Part shown: positions 24,461-32,373 of the stretch, one piece after another
How positions within the stretch are numbered: position 1 is the first letter of the stretch
Layout of the letters: each line of letters begins with the position of its first letter
DNA from: an uncultured Solobacterium sp.
Lineage (GTDB): Bacteria > Bacillota_I > Bacilli_A > Erysipelotrichales > Erysipelotrichaceae
Length of the DNA stretch: 64,000 nucleotides
NCBI GenBank assembly: GCA_900552125.1
Contig: URYK01000003.1
Coordinates: forward strand, 66,783-130,782
Reading direction: 5' to 3'
Position numbers and translations under genes: made by a program
The notes under the pieces: model-generated
What the model was told of the DNA's origin: nothing
Database searches by the model: none
The model's input: only the letters and a program-made list of their open reading frames with translations

Positions 24461-24829
24461 ATGGAGGAAATTGAATTCTTTGTTCAGTTTATGGCATTAT
24501 TTAAAGGTCTCTTTTTAATTGTTTTGATGATGCTATTGTTGTATGCTATTTTGTTAGGTATTAAAACGTTGAAGAAACATAATGATTCTAAAGAGATACA
24601 AAATAATAAAAATGAGATTGGTAAATCATTAAGTGAGATATTAAAAGAATATCGACAACGCTGTCATATGACACAAGAATTTGTGGCAGAAAGTTTAGGT
24701 GTTAGCCGTCAGGCAGTATCCAAATGGGAGAATGGAGCTTCTGAACCTAGTACATCAAATCTAATTGCTTTAGCAGAATTATATGGTGTAACAGCTGAAG
24801 ATTTATTAAAAAATATAAGTGTAAAATAA
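24461..24829 (+). CDS. Membrane-anchored Xre-family regulator
   Basis: The 122-residue protein has an N-terminal membrane segment (about 12-38, FMALFKGLFLIVLMMLLLYA), a linker, and a C-terminal helix-turn-helix domain (RQRCHMTQEFVAESLG, VSRQAVSKWENGASEPSTSNL, LYGVTAEDLL). The usual order in such proteins is HTH first, so a leading membrane anchor is less common. AAGGAGGG fits ATG 24461 (7-base spacing) better than ATG 24455. It is a single-gene unit before a terminator. The DNA target and signal are unknown. Confidence 0.85.
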   Translation: MEEIEFFVQFMALFKGLFLIVLMMLLLYAILLGIKTLKKHNDSKEIQNNKNEIGKSLSEILKEYRQRCHMTQEFVAESLGVSRQAVSKWENGASEPSTSNLIALAELYGVTAEDLLKNISVK

Positions 24830-24890
24830 AGGGAGAATATGTCAGGAAGATAATAGTTTTTTATAGTAATAAAAACAGTAGAATAAAGAT

Positions 24891-24934
24891 TAAATACAGA
24901 AATATAAAAGATATCATTATGTTTCTGTATTTTA
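24891..24934 (+). terminator. Intrinsic terminator before ftsW
   Basis: AAATACAGAAA and TTTCTGTATTT pair around a 19-base loop, ending in TTTTAG. The T-run is short. Confidence 0.6.
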
Positions 24935-24989
24935 GTATGAAAGTGCTAGTTTTTTTAGATAGTACATACACTATGCTAGAGGTGGTCGT

Positions 24990-26072
24990 ATGTTTTCGAA
25001 GAGATGTAGACTTTTGACTTCGCTTATTTTTATTTTAGTTATTATTGGAATCGTTATGGTTGGAAGTTCTTCTAGAGTGTGGGCTGTCGCTAAGTTTCAA
25101 AATGCTTCTTATTTCATGACAAGACAAGCGATATTTGCTTTGCTTGGAGTTGTGGTGATGTATGTGGCTAGCCGCATATCTTTAATAAAATTAAGAAAAT
25201 ATAATAAGGTATTATTTATCTTATGTGTAATAGCGCTTGTGTTAGTATTGATTCCTGGTATTGGTGTACAACGAAATGGGAGCCGCAGCTGGTTTGGAGT
25301 AGGTTCATTTTTGATACAGCCATCAGAATTTTTTAAGATTGCGATTATCATTAGTGTGGCAGATTTTTTGGCAAAGCGATATCGCATTAAGAGCTTTAAG
25401 AAAGATTTGTTGTATCCAGCTTTCTTAGTAATGTTAGGGTTTGGATTGATATTATTACAGCCTGATTTTGGAAGTGGATTAGTGATGGTGTGCTCAATTG
25501 TTGTGATGGTATTGGCTGCTGATTCTCCAATATCTTATTTTGTTAGGGTGGGTATGCTAGGTATTGCTGGATTAGGTGGTCTAATTATCTCAGCGCCATA
25601 TCGTTTAGCTCGAATTACTTCTTTTATTGATCCCTGGCAGGATCCTTTAGGGGCAGGGTTTCAGATTATTCAATCATTGTTCGCGATATCACCTGGAGGC
25701 ATTCTTGGTGTAGGGTTTGATAATAGTATGCAGAAGCATTTTTATTTGCCTGAGCCACAGACTGATTTTATCTTTGCAATTTTTGCGGAAGAATTTGGTT
25801 TTATAGGCTGTGTGATATTGATTGGCTTATTTTTGCTTGTGATTCATCAAGGGGTAAAAATTGCGATACGATGCAGCGATTCGTATTTATGTTATGCCGC
25901 AATCGGATTGATTTCCCTATTTGCGATTCAGGTCATGATTAATCTGGGAGTAGTGGTCGGTTTATTTCCAGTGACGGGAATCACACTTCCATTTATCTCT
26001 TATGGAGGAAGTTCTTTAGTGGTTATGATGGGAAGCATGGGCCTGTTAATAAGTATTGCGAATGAGAACTGA
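24990..26072 (+). CDS. ftsW: SEDS-family peptidoglycan polymerase FtsW
   Basis: The 360-residue, ten-segment membrane protein carries SEDS hallmarks: SSSRVWA, NGSRSWFGVGSFLIQPSEFFK, LLQPDFGSG, LGAGFQIIQSL, LPEPQTDFIFA and a final TGITLPFISYGGSSL. It polymerises lipid II glycan strands at the division septum with a class B penicillin-binding protein. FtsW rather than RodA is favoured by the adjacent murG, murB and divIB genes of the division and cell-wall cluster. AGAGGTGG precedes the start. murC and ftsA/ftsZ are not in the window. Confidence 0.88.
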   Translation: MFSKRCRLLTSLIFILVIIGIVMVGSSSRVWAVAKFQNASYFMTRQAIFALLGVVVMYVASRISLIKLRKYNKVLFILCVIALVLVLIPGIGVQRNGSRSWFGVGSFLIQPSEFFKIAIIISVADFLAKRYRIKSFKKDLLYPAFLVMLGFGLILLQPDFGSGLVMVCSIVVMVLAADSPISYFVRVGMLGIAGLGGLIISAPYRLARITSFIDPWQDPLGAGFQIIQSLFAISPGGILGVGFDNSMQKHFYLPEPQTDFIFAIFAEEFGFIGCVILIGLFLLVIHQGVKIAIRCSDSYLCYAAIGLISLFAIQVMINLGVVVGLFPVTGITLPFISYGGSSLVVMMGSMGLLISIANEN

Positions 26073-26111
26073 AAATTCAGAAAAACACTGCCCAGAACAA
26101 AAGGTTTATGT

Positions 26112-26117
26112 TATAAT
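26112..26117 (+). promoter_or_regulatory. Possible -10 element upstream of murG
   Basis: TATAAT 22 bases before the murG start, in the 66-base ftsW-murG gap. No clear -35 at 16-18 bases, so this is weak. Confidence 0.35.
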
Positions 26118-26138
26118 AAAAAAACAAGGAGTGATTAC

Positions 26139-27212
26139 ATGAGAATACTGATTGCTACTGGAGGTACCGGAGGTCATATCTATCCTGCTTTGGCATTAGC
26201 GGATGCGGCAAAAAAACGTTACCGCGATATAGAAATATTATTTGTAGGAAATGATGATCGAATGGAGGCCAGTGAAGTACCTTCCCATGGATACGCCTTT
26301 AAAGGATTACATGCAAGCGGTCTTACAGGAAATGTATTTAATAAATGTAAAGCATTATTACTGATGATGAACTGTTATCGTAAAGCATGTAAGATTATAG
26401 ATGAATTTCAACCAGATATTGTGATTGGTTTTGGCGGATATGTCAGTGCACCAGTCATGCTGGCTGCTCATCATAAACATATTACAACAATGATTCATGA
26501 ACAAAATTCCATTGTTGGTTTTTCCAATAAAATGGTTGCGAAATATATGGATGCAATTGTTATCTGTTATGAAAAATGTTTTGAAGAGTTTGGAAAAGAA
26601 CGAACTCGTTTATTAGGTAATCCACGTGCGACAAACGCAGTTCAAGCAAAATTTGATAAGGATTATTTTTTGTCATTGGGTTTAACGATGGATAAGCCTT
26701 TGATTTTAGTTGTTATGGGTTCTTTGGGCTCTACTTCGGTAAATGCCATTATGAAAGATGCACTTTCCAAAGTAAGTGATAACTATCAGATATTATTTGT
26801 TACAGGTAAGAATAACTATGAAGAAATACGTACACAAATACATGCACCGCATGTAAAAGTGGTAGATTATGTAAAACAGTTGGACATTATGGCAAAAGTA
26901 GATTTAATTATTTGCCGTGCAGGGGCTACAACAGCAGCAGAAATTACTGCTTTAGGTACTCCTAGTATCTTGATTCCAAGTCCATATGTTGCCCATAATC
27001 ATCAATTCTATAATGCTAGTGTGCTTGTAGAGAAGAAAGCAGCTATGATGATCGAAGAAAAAGATTTATGTGCTGAGATATTAAATGAAAAGATTGAACA
27101 AATCATGTCAAATGAAATACTTCGCGCTTCCATGAAACGTGCAGCATTAGATTTAGGAAAACCAAATGCGAGTGATGATATATTGAATTGGTGCGATGAA
27201 ATGAAAAGGTGA
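26139..27212 (+). CDS. murG: UDP-GlcNAc:lipid I N-acetylglucosaminyltransferase
   Basis: The 357-residue peripheral membrane enzyme adds GlcNAc to lipid I to make lipid II. It has the N-terminal glycine motif GGTGGHIYPA, the GFGGYVSAP loop (about 97-105), HEQNSIVG, and the C-terminal UDP-GlcNAc site with VMGSLGS and ICRAGATTAAEITALGTPSILIP (motifs RAGATT and ALG-P). The length is standard. AAGGAG precedes the ATG. Its stop overlaps the region where murB starts, so the two are co-transcribed. Confidence 0.95.
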   Translation: MRILIATGGTGGHIYPALALADAAKKRYRDIEILFVGNDDRMEASEVPSHGYAFKGLHASGLTGNVFNKCKALLLMMNCYRKACKIIDEFQPDIVIGFGGYVSAPVMLAAHHKHITTMIHEQNSIVGFSNKMVAKYMDAIVICYEKCFEEFGKERTRLLGNPRATNAVQAKFDKDYFLSLGLTMDKPLILVVMGSLGSTSVNAIMKDALSKVSDNYQILFVTGKNNYEEIRTQIHAPHVKVVDYVKQLDIMAKVDLIICRAGATTAAEITALGTPSILIPSPYVAHNHQFYNASVLVEKKAAMMIEEKDLCAEILNEKIEQIMSNEILRASMKRAALDLGKPNASDDILNWCDEMKR

Positions 27213-27220
27213 AGAAACAA

Positions 27221-28123
27221 ATGAATATAGAAAATAAATTACGTTGTTATGGAGATGTGGAATGTAATGTTTCACTTGCAAAACGCACGACATTTCGAAT
27301 CGGAGGGACATGCAGATATTTTATCTATCCCAAAAATGAACTATGTCTCTTGCGGATTTTAGATATACTAGAGGAAGCAAAGATTCCTCACAAGATTTTT
27401 GGAAAGGGCAGTAATATCCTTTGTAGTGATGAAGAATACGTTGGAGCAATCTTGTGCCTTGATCGTTATTTTACAGATTTTTATTTTGAAGATGATGGTT
27501 CCTGCCTTGTACAGGCGGGGACAAGTATTATATTGTTAGCCCATGAAGCAATGAAAAATTCGTTTAGCGGATTAGAGTTTGCAAGCGGGATACCTGGCAC
27601 TGTAGGTGGAGCTGTATTTATGAATGCAGGTGCTTATAAGAACGATATGTCCGATATTATACAGGAAGTATATGTTTTAAAAGGACATAGTATTGAAGTT
27701 ATGCAGGTGAATGAATTAGATTATGCATATCGCCACTCTATTTTTCAGTCACATCAGGACTGGATTATTCTAGGTGCTAGACTTCAGCTTACAAAAGGAA
27801 GTCAGAAAGAGATTCGTGATCTGATGGATTCCAGAAGAAAACGCAGAATGGAATCACAGCCATTAGATAAACCTTGTGCTGGCAGTATGTTTCGAAATCC
27901 AGAAGACTATCAGGCATGGAAATTGATTGAAGATATTGAAATGCGAGGCTATCGAATTGGTGGTGCTATGGTTTCTGAAAAACATGCTAATTTTATTGTG
28001 AATGAGCATGATGCAAAAGCAAGTGAAGTAGCTGAATTGGTCGAACTTATTCAGAAGAAAGTAAAAGAGCGCTTCGATATTGATTTGATTACGGAAGTTG
28101 AGAAATTTAATTGGAAGAATTAA
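27221..28123 (+). CDS. murB: UDP-N-acetylenolpyruvoylglucosamine reductase
   Basis: The 300-residue flavoenzyme reduces UDP-GlcNAc-enolpyruvate to UDP-MurNAc. FAD-binding motifs TTFRIGGTCRYF, GKGSNILC and FASGIPGTVGGAVFMNAGAY are present, as is the catalytic CAGSMFRNP (Ser proton donor) typical of type II MurB, and the C-terminal VSEKHANFIVN with a Glu. The ATG at 27221 is preferred with AAAGGTG 10 bases upstream; an in-frame GTG at 27209 overlaps the murG stop and is possible. divIB starts inside its last codons. Confidence 0.93.
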   Translation: MNIENKLRCYGDVECNVSLAKRTTFRIGGTCRYFIYPKNELCLLRILDILEEAKIPHKIFGKGSNILCSDEEYVGAILCLDRYFTDFYFEDDGSCLVQAGTSIILLAHEAMKNSFSGLEFASGIPGTVGGAVFMNAGAYKNDMSDIIQEVYVLKGHSIEVMQVNELDYAYRHSIFQSHQDWIILGARLQLTKGSQKEIRDLMDSRRKRRMESQPLDKPCAGSMFRNPEDYQAWKLIEDIEMRGYRIGGAMVSEKHANFIVNEHDAKASEVAELVELIQKKVKERFDIDLITEVEKFNWKN

Positions 28124-28890
28124 ACGATTTACTTTATGATGATGTTGAAGCGAAGTATCTTTCTTTACAGAATAAGAAAAAAAAGCGAAAGAAGAAAAGA
28201 AGAAGAAAGCGTCTGACTACTCTATTTACAGTTATTATTTTACTTGTTTTATATTTTATGAGTGATTTTTCTAAAGTGAAATATTTAGAAGTTAAAGGAA
28301 ATCGATTCTATTCGGAAGAAAAGATTTTATCAATAGCAGATCTTTCTTATGAAAGCCGCTATGCAGTTCTTCCTAAAATTTATTTAAAATGGAAACTGAA
28401 AAAAGATCAGCTGATTGAAAGTGTGGAAATACATAAGACCTGGGATGGAGCTATTACGATCGATGTTAAAGAAAAGACAATTATTGGATACTATATCGAA
28501 GATGGGAAAAACTATGCATTGATTGATGATGGCACGAGTAAGGAAATTACGAGCAGTGATTTGTCAATTATTGTAGACTATCCTTTGATTGATGGGTTTT
28601 CAAAAGAAGAAAGAATAAATCTTGCGAAAAGCTTTTCACAGGAAGAAGAAGTTGATGAGACGATTATTCATATGATTTCGGAAATGGTACCGTATGAAAC
28701 ATCTTATGATGAACATATGGTAAAAATAGTAATGCAGGATGGCAATACCATTTATACATCATATGAATCTATGCCGTTGCTGAATGATTATCTTGCGACA
28801 TTAAAAAGCTTAAAGAAAAAGAATGTTTGTTTATGGCCAGATGTTGCCACTCACTCAATTCATAACGAAAGCTGTAGTAAAAAGGAATAA
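28111..28890 (+). CDS. divIB: Cell-division protein DivIB/FtsQ
   Basis: The 259-residue bitopic protein has a very basic cytoplasmic tail (about 20-36, KKKKRKKKRRRKR), one membrane helix (about 38-52) and an extracytoplasmic POTRA domain starting with VKYLEVKGNRFYSEEKIL, followed by the FtsQ/DivIB beta-domain. It stabilises the FtsL-FtsB and FtsW-FtsI complex at the septum. The only plausible start is TTG at 28111, overlapping murB by 13 bases. The position after murB is the usual one for divIB. Confidence 0.85.
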   Translation: MEELNDLLYDDVEAKYLSLQNKKKKRKKKRRRKRLTTLFTVIILLVLYFMSDFSKVKYLEVKGNRFYSEEKILSIADLSYESRYAVLPKIYLKWKLKKDQLIESVEIHKTWDGAITIDVKEKTIIGYYIEDGKNYALIDDGTSKEITSSDLSIIVDYPLIDGFSKEERINLAKSFSQEEEVDETIIHMISEMVPYETSYDEHMVKIVMQDGNTIYTSYESMPLLNDYLATLKSLKKKNVCLWPDVATHSIHNESCSKKE

Positions 28891-28916
28891 GTTTCATAAA
28901 GAAATCGAGGAACTTA

Positions 28917-28945
28917 TTGGAATTATATAAGGTTTTTGATATAAT
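28917..28945 (+). promoter_or_regulatory. Promoter of the Asp23-FakA operon
   Basis: TTGGAA (28917-28922), 17-base spacer, TATAAT (28940-28945). Confidence 0.65.
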
Positions 28946-28969
28946 AAGTAAGATGTAAGGAGGAATATT

Positions 28970-29329
28970 ATGTCAATCTCTAAAAGTACACAGTATGGAA
29001 ATATCGAGATTTCGATTGATGCCATTGCATCTTTAGCAGGCGGTGTTGTAACTGAATGTTATGGTGTTGTTGGTATGGCCTCTCAGAAATTTCTGAAAGA
29101 TGGAATTGCAGAATTATTAAAAAAAGAAAATTACGCTAAAGGTGTCGTTGTTCGTCAAAAAGAAAATCATTTAGAATTAGATTTATACATTGTTGTTTCT
29201 CACGGTGTGAAGATCAGCGAAATAGTTTACGAAGTGCAGCAGCGCGTTAAATATATGCTAGAAAAATCCCTGGAATTAGAATTTAGTAAAGTAAATGTCT
29301 ATGTACAAGACGTTAAGGTTATGAAGTAG
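28970..29329 (+). CDS. Asp23/Gls24 family envelope protein
   Basis: The 119-residue protein matches the DUF322/Asp23 pattern: GNIEISIDAIASLAGGVVTECYGVVGM (family core I-A-x-x-A...C-x-G-V-V-G-M), then VVSHGVKISEIVYEVQQRV and VNVYVQDV at the end. Members are cytoplasmic, membrane-associated alkaline/envelope stress proteins (YloU group). AAGGAGGA precedes the start. Together with the next gene it reproduces the conserved yloU-yloV pair. Confidence 0.9.
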   Translation: MSISKSTQYGNIEISIDAIASLAGGVVTECYGVVGMASQKFLKDGIAELLKKENYAKGVVVRQKENHLELDLYIVVSHGVKISEIVYEVQQRVKYMLEKSLELEFSKVNVYVQDVKVMK

Positions 29330-29339
29330 GTAGATGTCT

Positions 29340-30971
29340 ATGGAAACAATAAATGGTAGTTTATTTAAAGACATGTTGGCAAGCGGTGCCAATAATCTGT
29401 CTAATAAATTTAGTGAAATTGATGCGTTAAACGTATTCCCAGTTCCAGATGGAGATACTGGTACGAATATGTCTTTAACATTTAATGCAGGGGTAAAAGA
29501 TGCTTTAGCATGCAGCAGTGATGATGTCTGCGAGATAGCAAAAGTATTGTCAAAAGGACTTTTGATGGGAGCTCGTGGAAATTCTGGAGTTATTACTTCA
29601 CAGATTTTCAGAGGTCTATATCAAGGCGTTGATGGAATGAAAGAAATCAACGGATTCCAATTGGCAAATGCTCTAGTTCAGGGATCTCGAGTAGCTTATA
29701 AGGCTGTTATGCGTCCAGTTGAAGGAACAATCTTAACTGTTGTTCGTGAAGCTGCTGACTATACATATGCTTATGCAACTTCAACACAGGATGTTACCGT
29801 AACGCAGGTTATGGAAAAAATGGTGCAGGAAGCAAAAGAATCATTAGAACGTACACCAGAGTTATTGCCTGTTTTAAAAGAAGTAGGCGTTGTAGATAGC
29901 GGTGGAGCTGGATTAGTTACTATTTTTGAAGGTTTTTTATCTGCATTAAATGGTAATGTCATTCAAAAAGAAGAAGTAAGTGAAACAAGTGAAGGGGTAC
30001 AATCTTCATTAGAAAGCGAAGAATTTGGTTACTGTACTGAATTTATTATTCGTTTGTCTGAGCGTGGAATGAAAAACTTTAAAGAAGAGTCACTACGTGA
30101 TTCTTTGGCAAGTATCGGTAATTCTATTGTTTGTGTACAAGATGACGATATTGTTAAAGTGCATGTTCACACATTAACACCAGGTGATGCTTTAAATATG
30201 GGGCAGCGTTATGGTGAGTTTGTGAAGTTAAAAGTTGAAAATATGCAGGAACAGCATGAAAATATCATGTTGAATGCTACAGTTGAAAAAGCACCTGCTG
30301 AAGAAATGCCAAAAAGCAAATATGCAATTATTACAGTTGCGGCTGGTGATGGGTTAAAAGAAATGTTTACAGAACTTCGTGCTGATTATGTAATCAGCGG
30401 AGGACAGACTATGAATCCATCTACTGAAGACTTTGTGCAGGCAATTGAAAAAGTAAATGCTGAACATATCTTCATTCTACCAAATAACTCAAATATTGTA
30501 CTTGCGGCTCAGCAGGCAGCTAGTGTATGTGAAGATCAGCATATTGAAGTTATTCCTACTAAAACCATTCCTCAAGGATTAAGCGCATGTATTATGTTTA
30601 ATCCTGAAGTTGATTTTGATATGAATTTATCTGAAATGACTGATGCGATTGCACTTGTAAAAACTGGACAGGTAACTTATGCAATCAAAGATACAATGTT
30701 CGAAGGTATGGAGATCCGTGAAGGAGATTTCATGGGAATTCTAGAAAAGGACATTGTTGTGACAAATACAGATAAGTTTGAAACAACTCGTCAGTTAATT
30801 CAATCTATGATTGACGATGATAGTGAAATCGTCACATTGATTTATGGTGAAGATATTAAGGAAGATGAAGCACAGGAAATTGCAACATACATTGAAGATA
30901 ATTATGATGTAGAAGTTGAAGTTCATAATGGTGAACAGCCTGTATATAGCTTTATTTTAGGAGTAGAATAA
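29340..30971 (+). CDS. fakA: DAK2-domain fatty-acid kinase-like protein (FakA/YloV)
   Basis: The 543-residue protein begins with a DhaL-type kinase domain (NVFPVPDGDTGTNM with the Mg/ATP-binding aspartates, LLMGARGNSGVITSQIFRG, VVDSGGAGLV). A middle domain and a C-terminal region of DegV-like fold (YAIITVAAGDG, SGGQTMNPST, ILPNNSNIVLAA) follow. FakA phosphorylates fatty acids held by FakB carriers so they can enter phospholipid synthesis. No fakB is in the window. ATG 29340 fits the AGG at 29328-29330 better than ATG 29334. It lies 10 bases after the Asp23-type gene. Confidence 0.88.
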   Translation: METINGSLFKDMLASGANNLSNKFSEIDALNVFPVPDGDTGTNMSLTFNAGVKDALACSSDDVCEIAKVLSKGLLMGARGNSGVITSQIFRGLYQGVDGMKEINGFQLANALVQGSRVAYKAVMRPVEGTILTVVREAADYTYAYATSTQDVTVTQVMEKMVQEAKESLERTPELLPVLKEVGVVDSGGAGLVTIFEGFLSALNGNVIQKEEVSETSEGVQSSLESEEFGYCTEFIIRLSERGMKNFKEESLRDSLASIGNSIVCVQDDDIVKVHVHTLTPGDALNMGQRYGEFVKLKVENMQEQHENIMLNATVEKAPAEEMPKSKYAIITVAAGDGLKEMFTELRADYVISGGQTMNPSTEDFVQAIEKVNAEHIFILPNNSNIVLAAQQAASVCEDQHIEVIPTKTIPQGLSACIMFNPEVDFDMNLSEMTDAIALVKTGQVTYAIKDTMFEGMEIREGDFMGILEKDIVVTNTDKFETTRQLIQSMIDDDSEIVTLIYGEDIKEDEAQEIATYIEDNYDVEVEVHNGEQPVYSFILGVE

Positions 30972-30995
30972 GACCTGAGAAATCAGGTTTTTTTC
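30971..30995 (+). terminator. Intrinsic terminator
   Basis: ACCTGA-GAAA-TCAGGT hairpin followed by T7. Confidence 0.85.
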
Positions 30996-31055
30996 TTTTT
31001 TCTGATTATTTCTTTTATGAAGAATTATATTTTATTAAAAGAATAGGCAAGATTA

Positions 31056-31084
31056 ATGACATATAAGCTTACTTTATGTATAAT
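31056..31084 (+). promoter_or_regulatory. Promoter of the rubredoxin-like gene
   Basis: ATGACA (31056-31061), 17-base spacer, TATAAT (31079-31084). Confidence 0.6.
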
Positions 31085-31112
31085 ATGTAAAAGAAAGTGA
31101 GGGAAAAATATT

Positions 31113-31286
31113 ATGACATGGATGTGCGATATTTGCGGATATGTATATGATGGAGAAGATTTCACAAAAGAGCCAGATGATTATGTATGTCCGTTATGTG
31201 ATCATGGAAAAGAACATTTTCATCAGCGTGATATGGAATCTGAAATAGAATCTGCGACAAATCAGTTTTTCGCAATTAATAAATAG
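31113..31286 (+). CDS. Rubredoxin-like protein
   Basis: A 57-residue protein, MTWMCDICGYVYDGEDF at its start, with two Cys pairs: C-x-x-C-G-Y near residues 5-8 and CPLC near 26-29. This is the iron-binding knuckle arrangement of rubredoxins, small cytoplasmic electron carriers used by anaerobes for oxygen and peroxide defence. A C-terminal acidic tail (about 38-57) replaces the last strand of longer rubredoxins, and the typical CPxCG glycine is missing (CPLCD), so it may be a rubrerythrin-tail-like domain. GTGAGGG precedes the ATG. It has its own promoter and terminator. Confidence 0.75.
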   Translation: MTWMCDICGYVYDGEDFTKEPDDYVCPLCDHGKEHFHQRDMESEIESATNQFFAINK

Positions 31287-31289
31287 ATA

Positions 31290-31336
31290 AAGAAGCTGCT
31301 ATGATTGATTAAGCAATCATTAAGCAGCTTCTTTTA
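31290..31336 (+). terminator. Terminator between convergent genes
   Basis: AGAAGCTGCT/AGCAGCTTCT outer arms and ATGATTG/CAATCAT inner arms. The A-run and T-run on either side let it serve both directions. Confidence 0.8.
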
Positions 31337-31684
31337 TCATTGTTCTATGAGTTTATAGCCTAATTCTTCTACACAAGTGAATATTTCTTGTTGATTGATA
31401 GTTTTATTACTGTAAATATCTACTGTATTTTTCTTTAAGCTAACATCTGATTTTACATTATCTAATTGATCAAGTCCTTGTTTGATTTTTGCGGCACAGT
31501 TTTCACAATGCATTCCTTCCGCTTTGTATTATTTATGATATGCATAGTCTTTAGGATTCACTTTTTCTTTTAAAACAGAAGTATTGCTTCCACCGCAACA
31601 GCCATTTTGAATTCTTTTTCTTGATTGTCTAAATGCAAATACAGTATACAATATCAGAACTGTTACGATTATAAAGGTAGCCAT
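31337..31684 (-). pseudogene. FeoB-associated Cys-rich membrane protein fused to HMA domain, split by an in-frame stop
   Basis: From ATG 31684 the frame encodes one membrane helix (TFIIVTVLILYTVFAF), a basic turn, a CCGG cysteine motif and a hydrophilic tail, and stops with TAA at 31529-31531. The same frame then continues without another stop to 31337 with YKAEGMHCENCAAKIKQGL and a complete heavy-metal-associated fold ending in EELGYKLIEQ. Proteins with exactly this order (membrane helix, CCG motif, GM-x-C-x-x-C metal domain) occur in Bacillota near feo genes, so one codon has apparently mutated to TAA. The downstream part has an ATG at 31511 with AGCGGAAGGA 4 bases upstream and could be made separately as a 58-residue metallochaperone-like peptide. 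Confidence 0.75.
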
Positions 31685-31707
31685 ATGATCACCTCGATTC
31701 TGCTTAA

Positions 31708-31736
31708 AGTTTATCACGGCTAACTTTGTTCGTCAA
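31708..31736 (-). promoter_or_regulatory. Divergent promoter with metal-type operator
   Basis: Minus-strand TTGACG (31731-31736), 17-base spacer, TAAACT (31708-31713). The spacer and -10 overlap GTTTA-N6-CTAAC (31709-31724), related to the sites in front of feoA and feoB. Confidence 0.65.
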
Positions 31737-31805
31737 GAAAATTAAAAAAGTTGGGTAAATTACTTGACAAAAATTAATGAAAGGGCTTTCTAGAAACAAA
31801 TTGTA

Positions 31806-31862
31806 TTGACTTGTGAGTTAGCCTGTGCTAATATTTGTGTGTAAAGGTTAGCGTATTCTAAC
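31806..31862 (+). promoter_or_regulatory. feo operon promoter and double operator
   Basis: TTGACT (31806-31811), 17-base spacer, TAATAT (31829-31834). Two copies of GTTAG-N6-CTAA(C/T) lie at 31817-31832, overlapping the -10, and 31847-31862, downstream of the start. The pattern resembles sites of DtxR/IdeR-type iron repressors (TTAGG.TAGCCTAA family) and predicts iron repression. Confidence 0.75.
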
Positions 31863-31879
31863 AAAAGGAGGTTGACTTT

Positions 31880-32092
31880 ATGATTTTAACATCAGCACCA
31901 ATAGGAAAAGATTTTCAAATAGCTAAAATTAGTGGCAGAGATGAAGTTCGCAGTCATCTAGCATCTTTGGGATTTGTAGAAGGAGCCAATGTTAGTGTGG
32001 TGAATGAATTAAATGGTAATGTAATCATCCATGTGAAAAATACGCGTATTGCATTAGATAGGTCATTATCTAACCGCATTCATGTTAAGTAG
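31880..32092 (+). CDS. feoA: FeoA domain protein, copy 1
   Basis: The 70-residue SH3-like protein reads APIGKDFQIAKISGRDEVRSHLASLGFVEGANVSVVNE then VIIHVKNTRIALDRSLSNRIHV, the FeoA pattern (LaSLGf..G..v.V). FeoA is a small cytoplasmic partner of the ferrous-iron permease FeoB. AAAGGAGG precedes the ATG. It begins the feoA-feoA-feoB operon under the double operator. The ending ALDRSLSNRIHV is characteristic of the first FeoA of tandem pairs in Bacillota. Confidence 0.92.
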   Translation: MILTSAPIGKDFQIAKISGRDEVRSHLASLGFVEGANVSVVNELNGNVIIHVKNTRIALDRSLSNRIHVK

Positions 32093-32104
32093 GAGGGAAT
32101 TAGT

Positions 32105-32326
32105 ATGACTTTAAATGAAGTAAAGCCAGGGAAAACAGTGACGATTCGCAAATTGCTTTTAACTGGATCGATGAAGAAAAAGATGATGGATATGGGTCTT
32201 ACCAAAAATACCGAAGTATATGTTCGTAAAGTAGCTCCATTAGGGGATCCTATTGAACTGACTGTACGAGGATATGAGCTTAGTATTCGTAAAGCGGATG
32301 CATCTTTGATTGAAGTAGATGCTTAA
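32105..32326 (+). CDS. feoA: FeoA domain protein, copy 2
   Basis: The 73-residue second FeoA-type protein reads LNEVKPGKTVTIRKLLLTGSMKKKMMDMGLTKNTEVYVRKVAPLGDPIELTVRGYELSIRKADA in overview; its key motifs are MDMGLT and PLGDPIEL-V-RGYELSIRK. This is closer to the canonical FeoA sequence than copy 1. GGAGGG precedes the start, 12 bases after copy 1. The two copies may form the cytosolic assembly that supports FeoB. Confidence 0.92.
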   Translation: MTLNEVKPGKTVTIRKLLLTGSMKKKMMDMGLTKNTEVYVRKVAPLGDPIELTVRGYELSIRKADASLIEVDA

Positions 32327-32343
32327 TTTTTTTTAGAAATTGA

Positions 32344-32359
32344 GTTAGTTTCAACTAAC
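32344..32359 (+). promoter_or_regulatory. Operator-like palindrome between feoA and feoB
   Basis: GTTAGTT-TC-AACTAAC, a perfect 7-bp inverted repeat, again fitting GTTAG-N6-CTAAC as at the feoA promoter. It lies just before the feoB ribosome site, so it could be a second repressor site or an RNA hairpin controlling feoB. Confidence 0.6.
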
Positions 32360-32373
32360 ATAGGAGGGATCGT

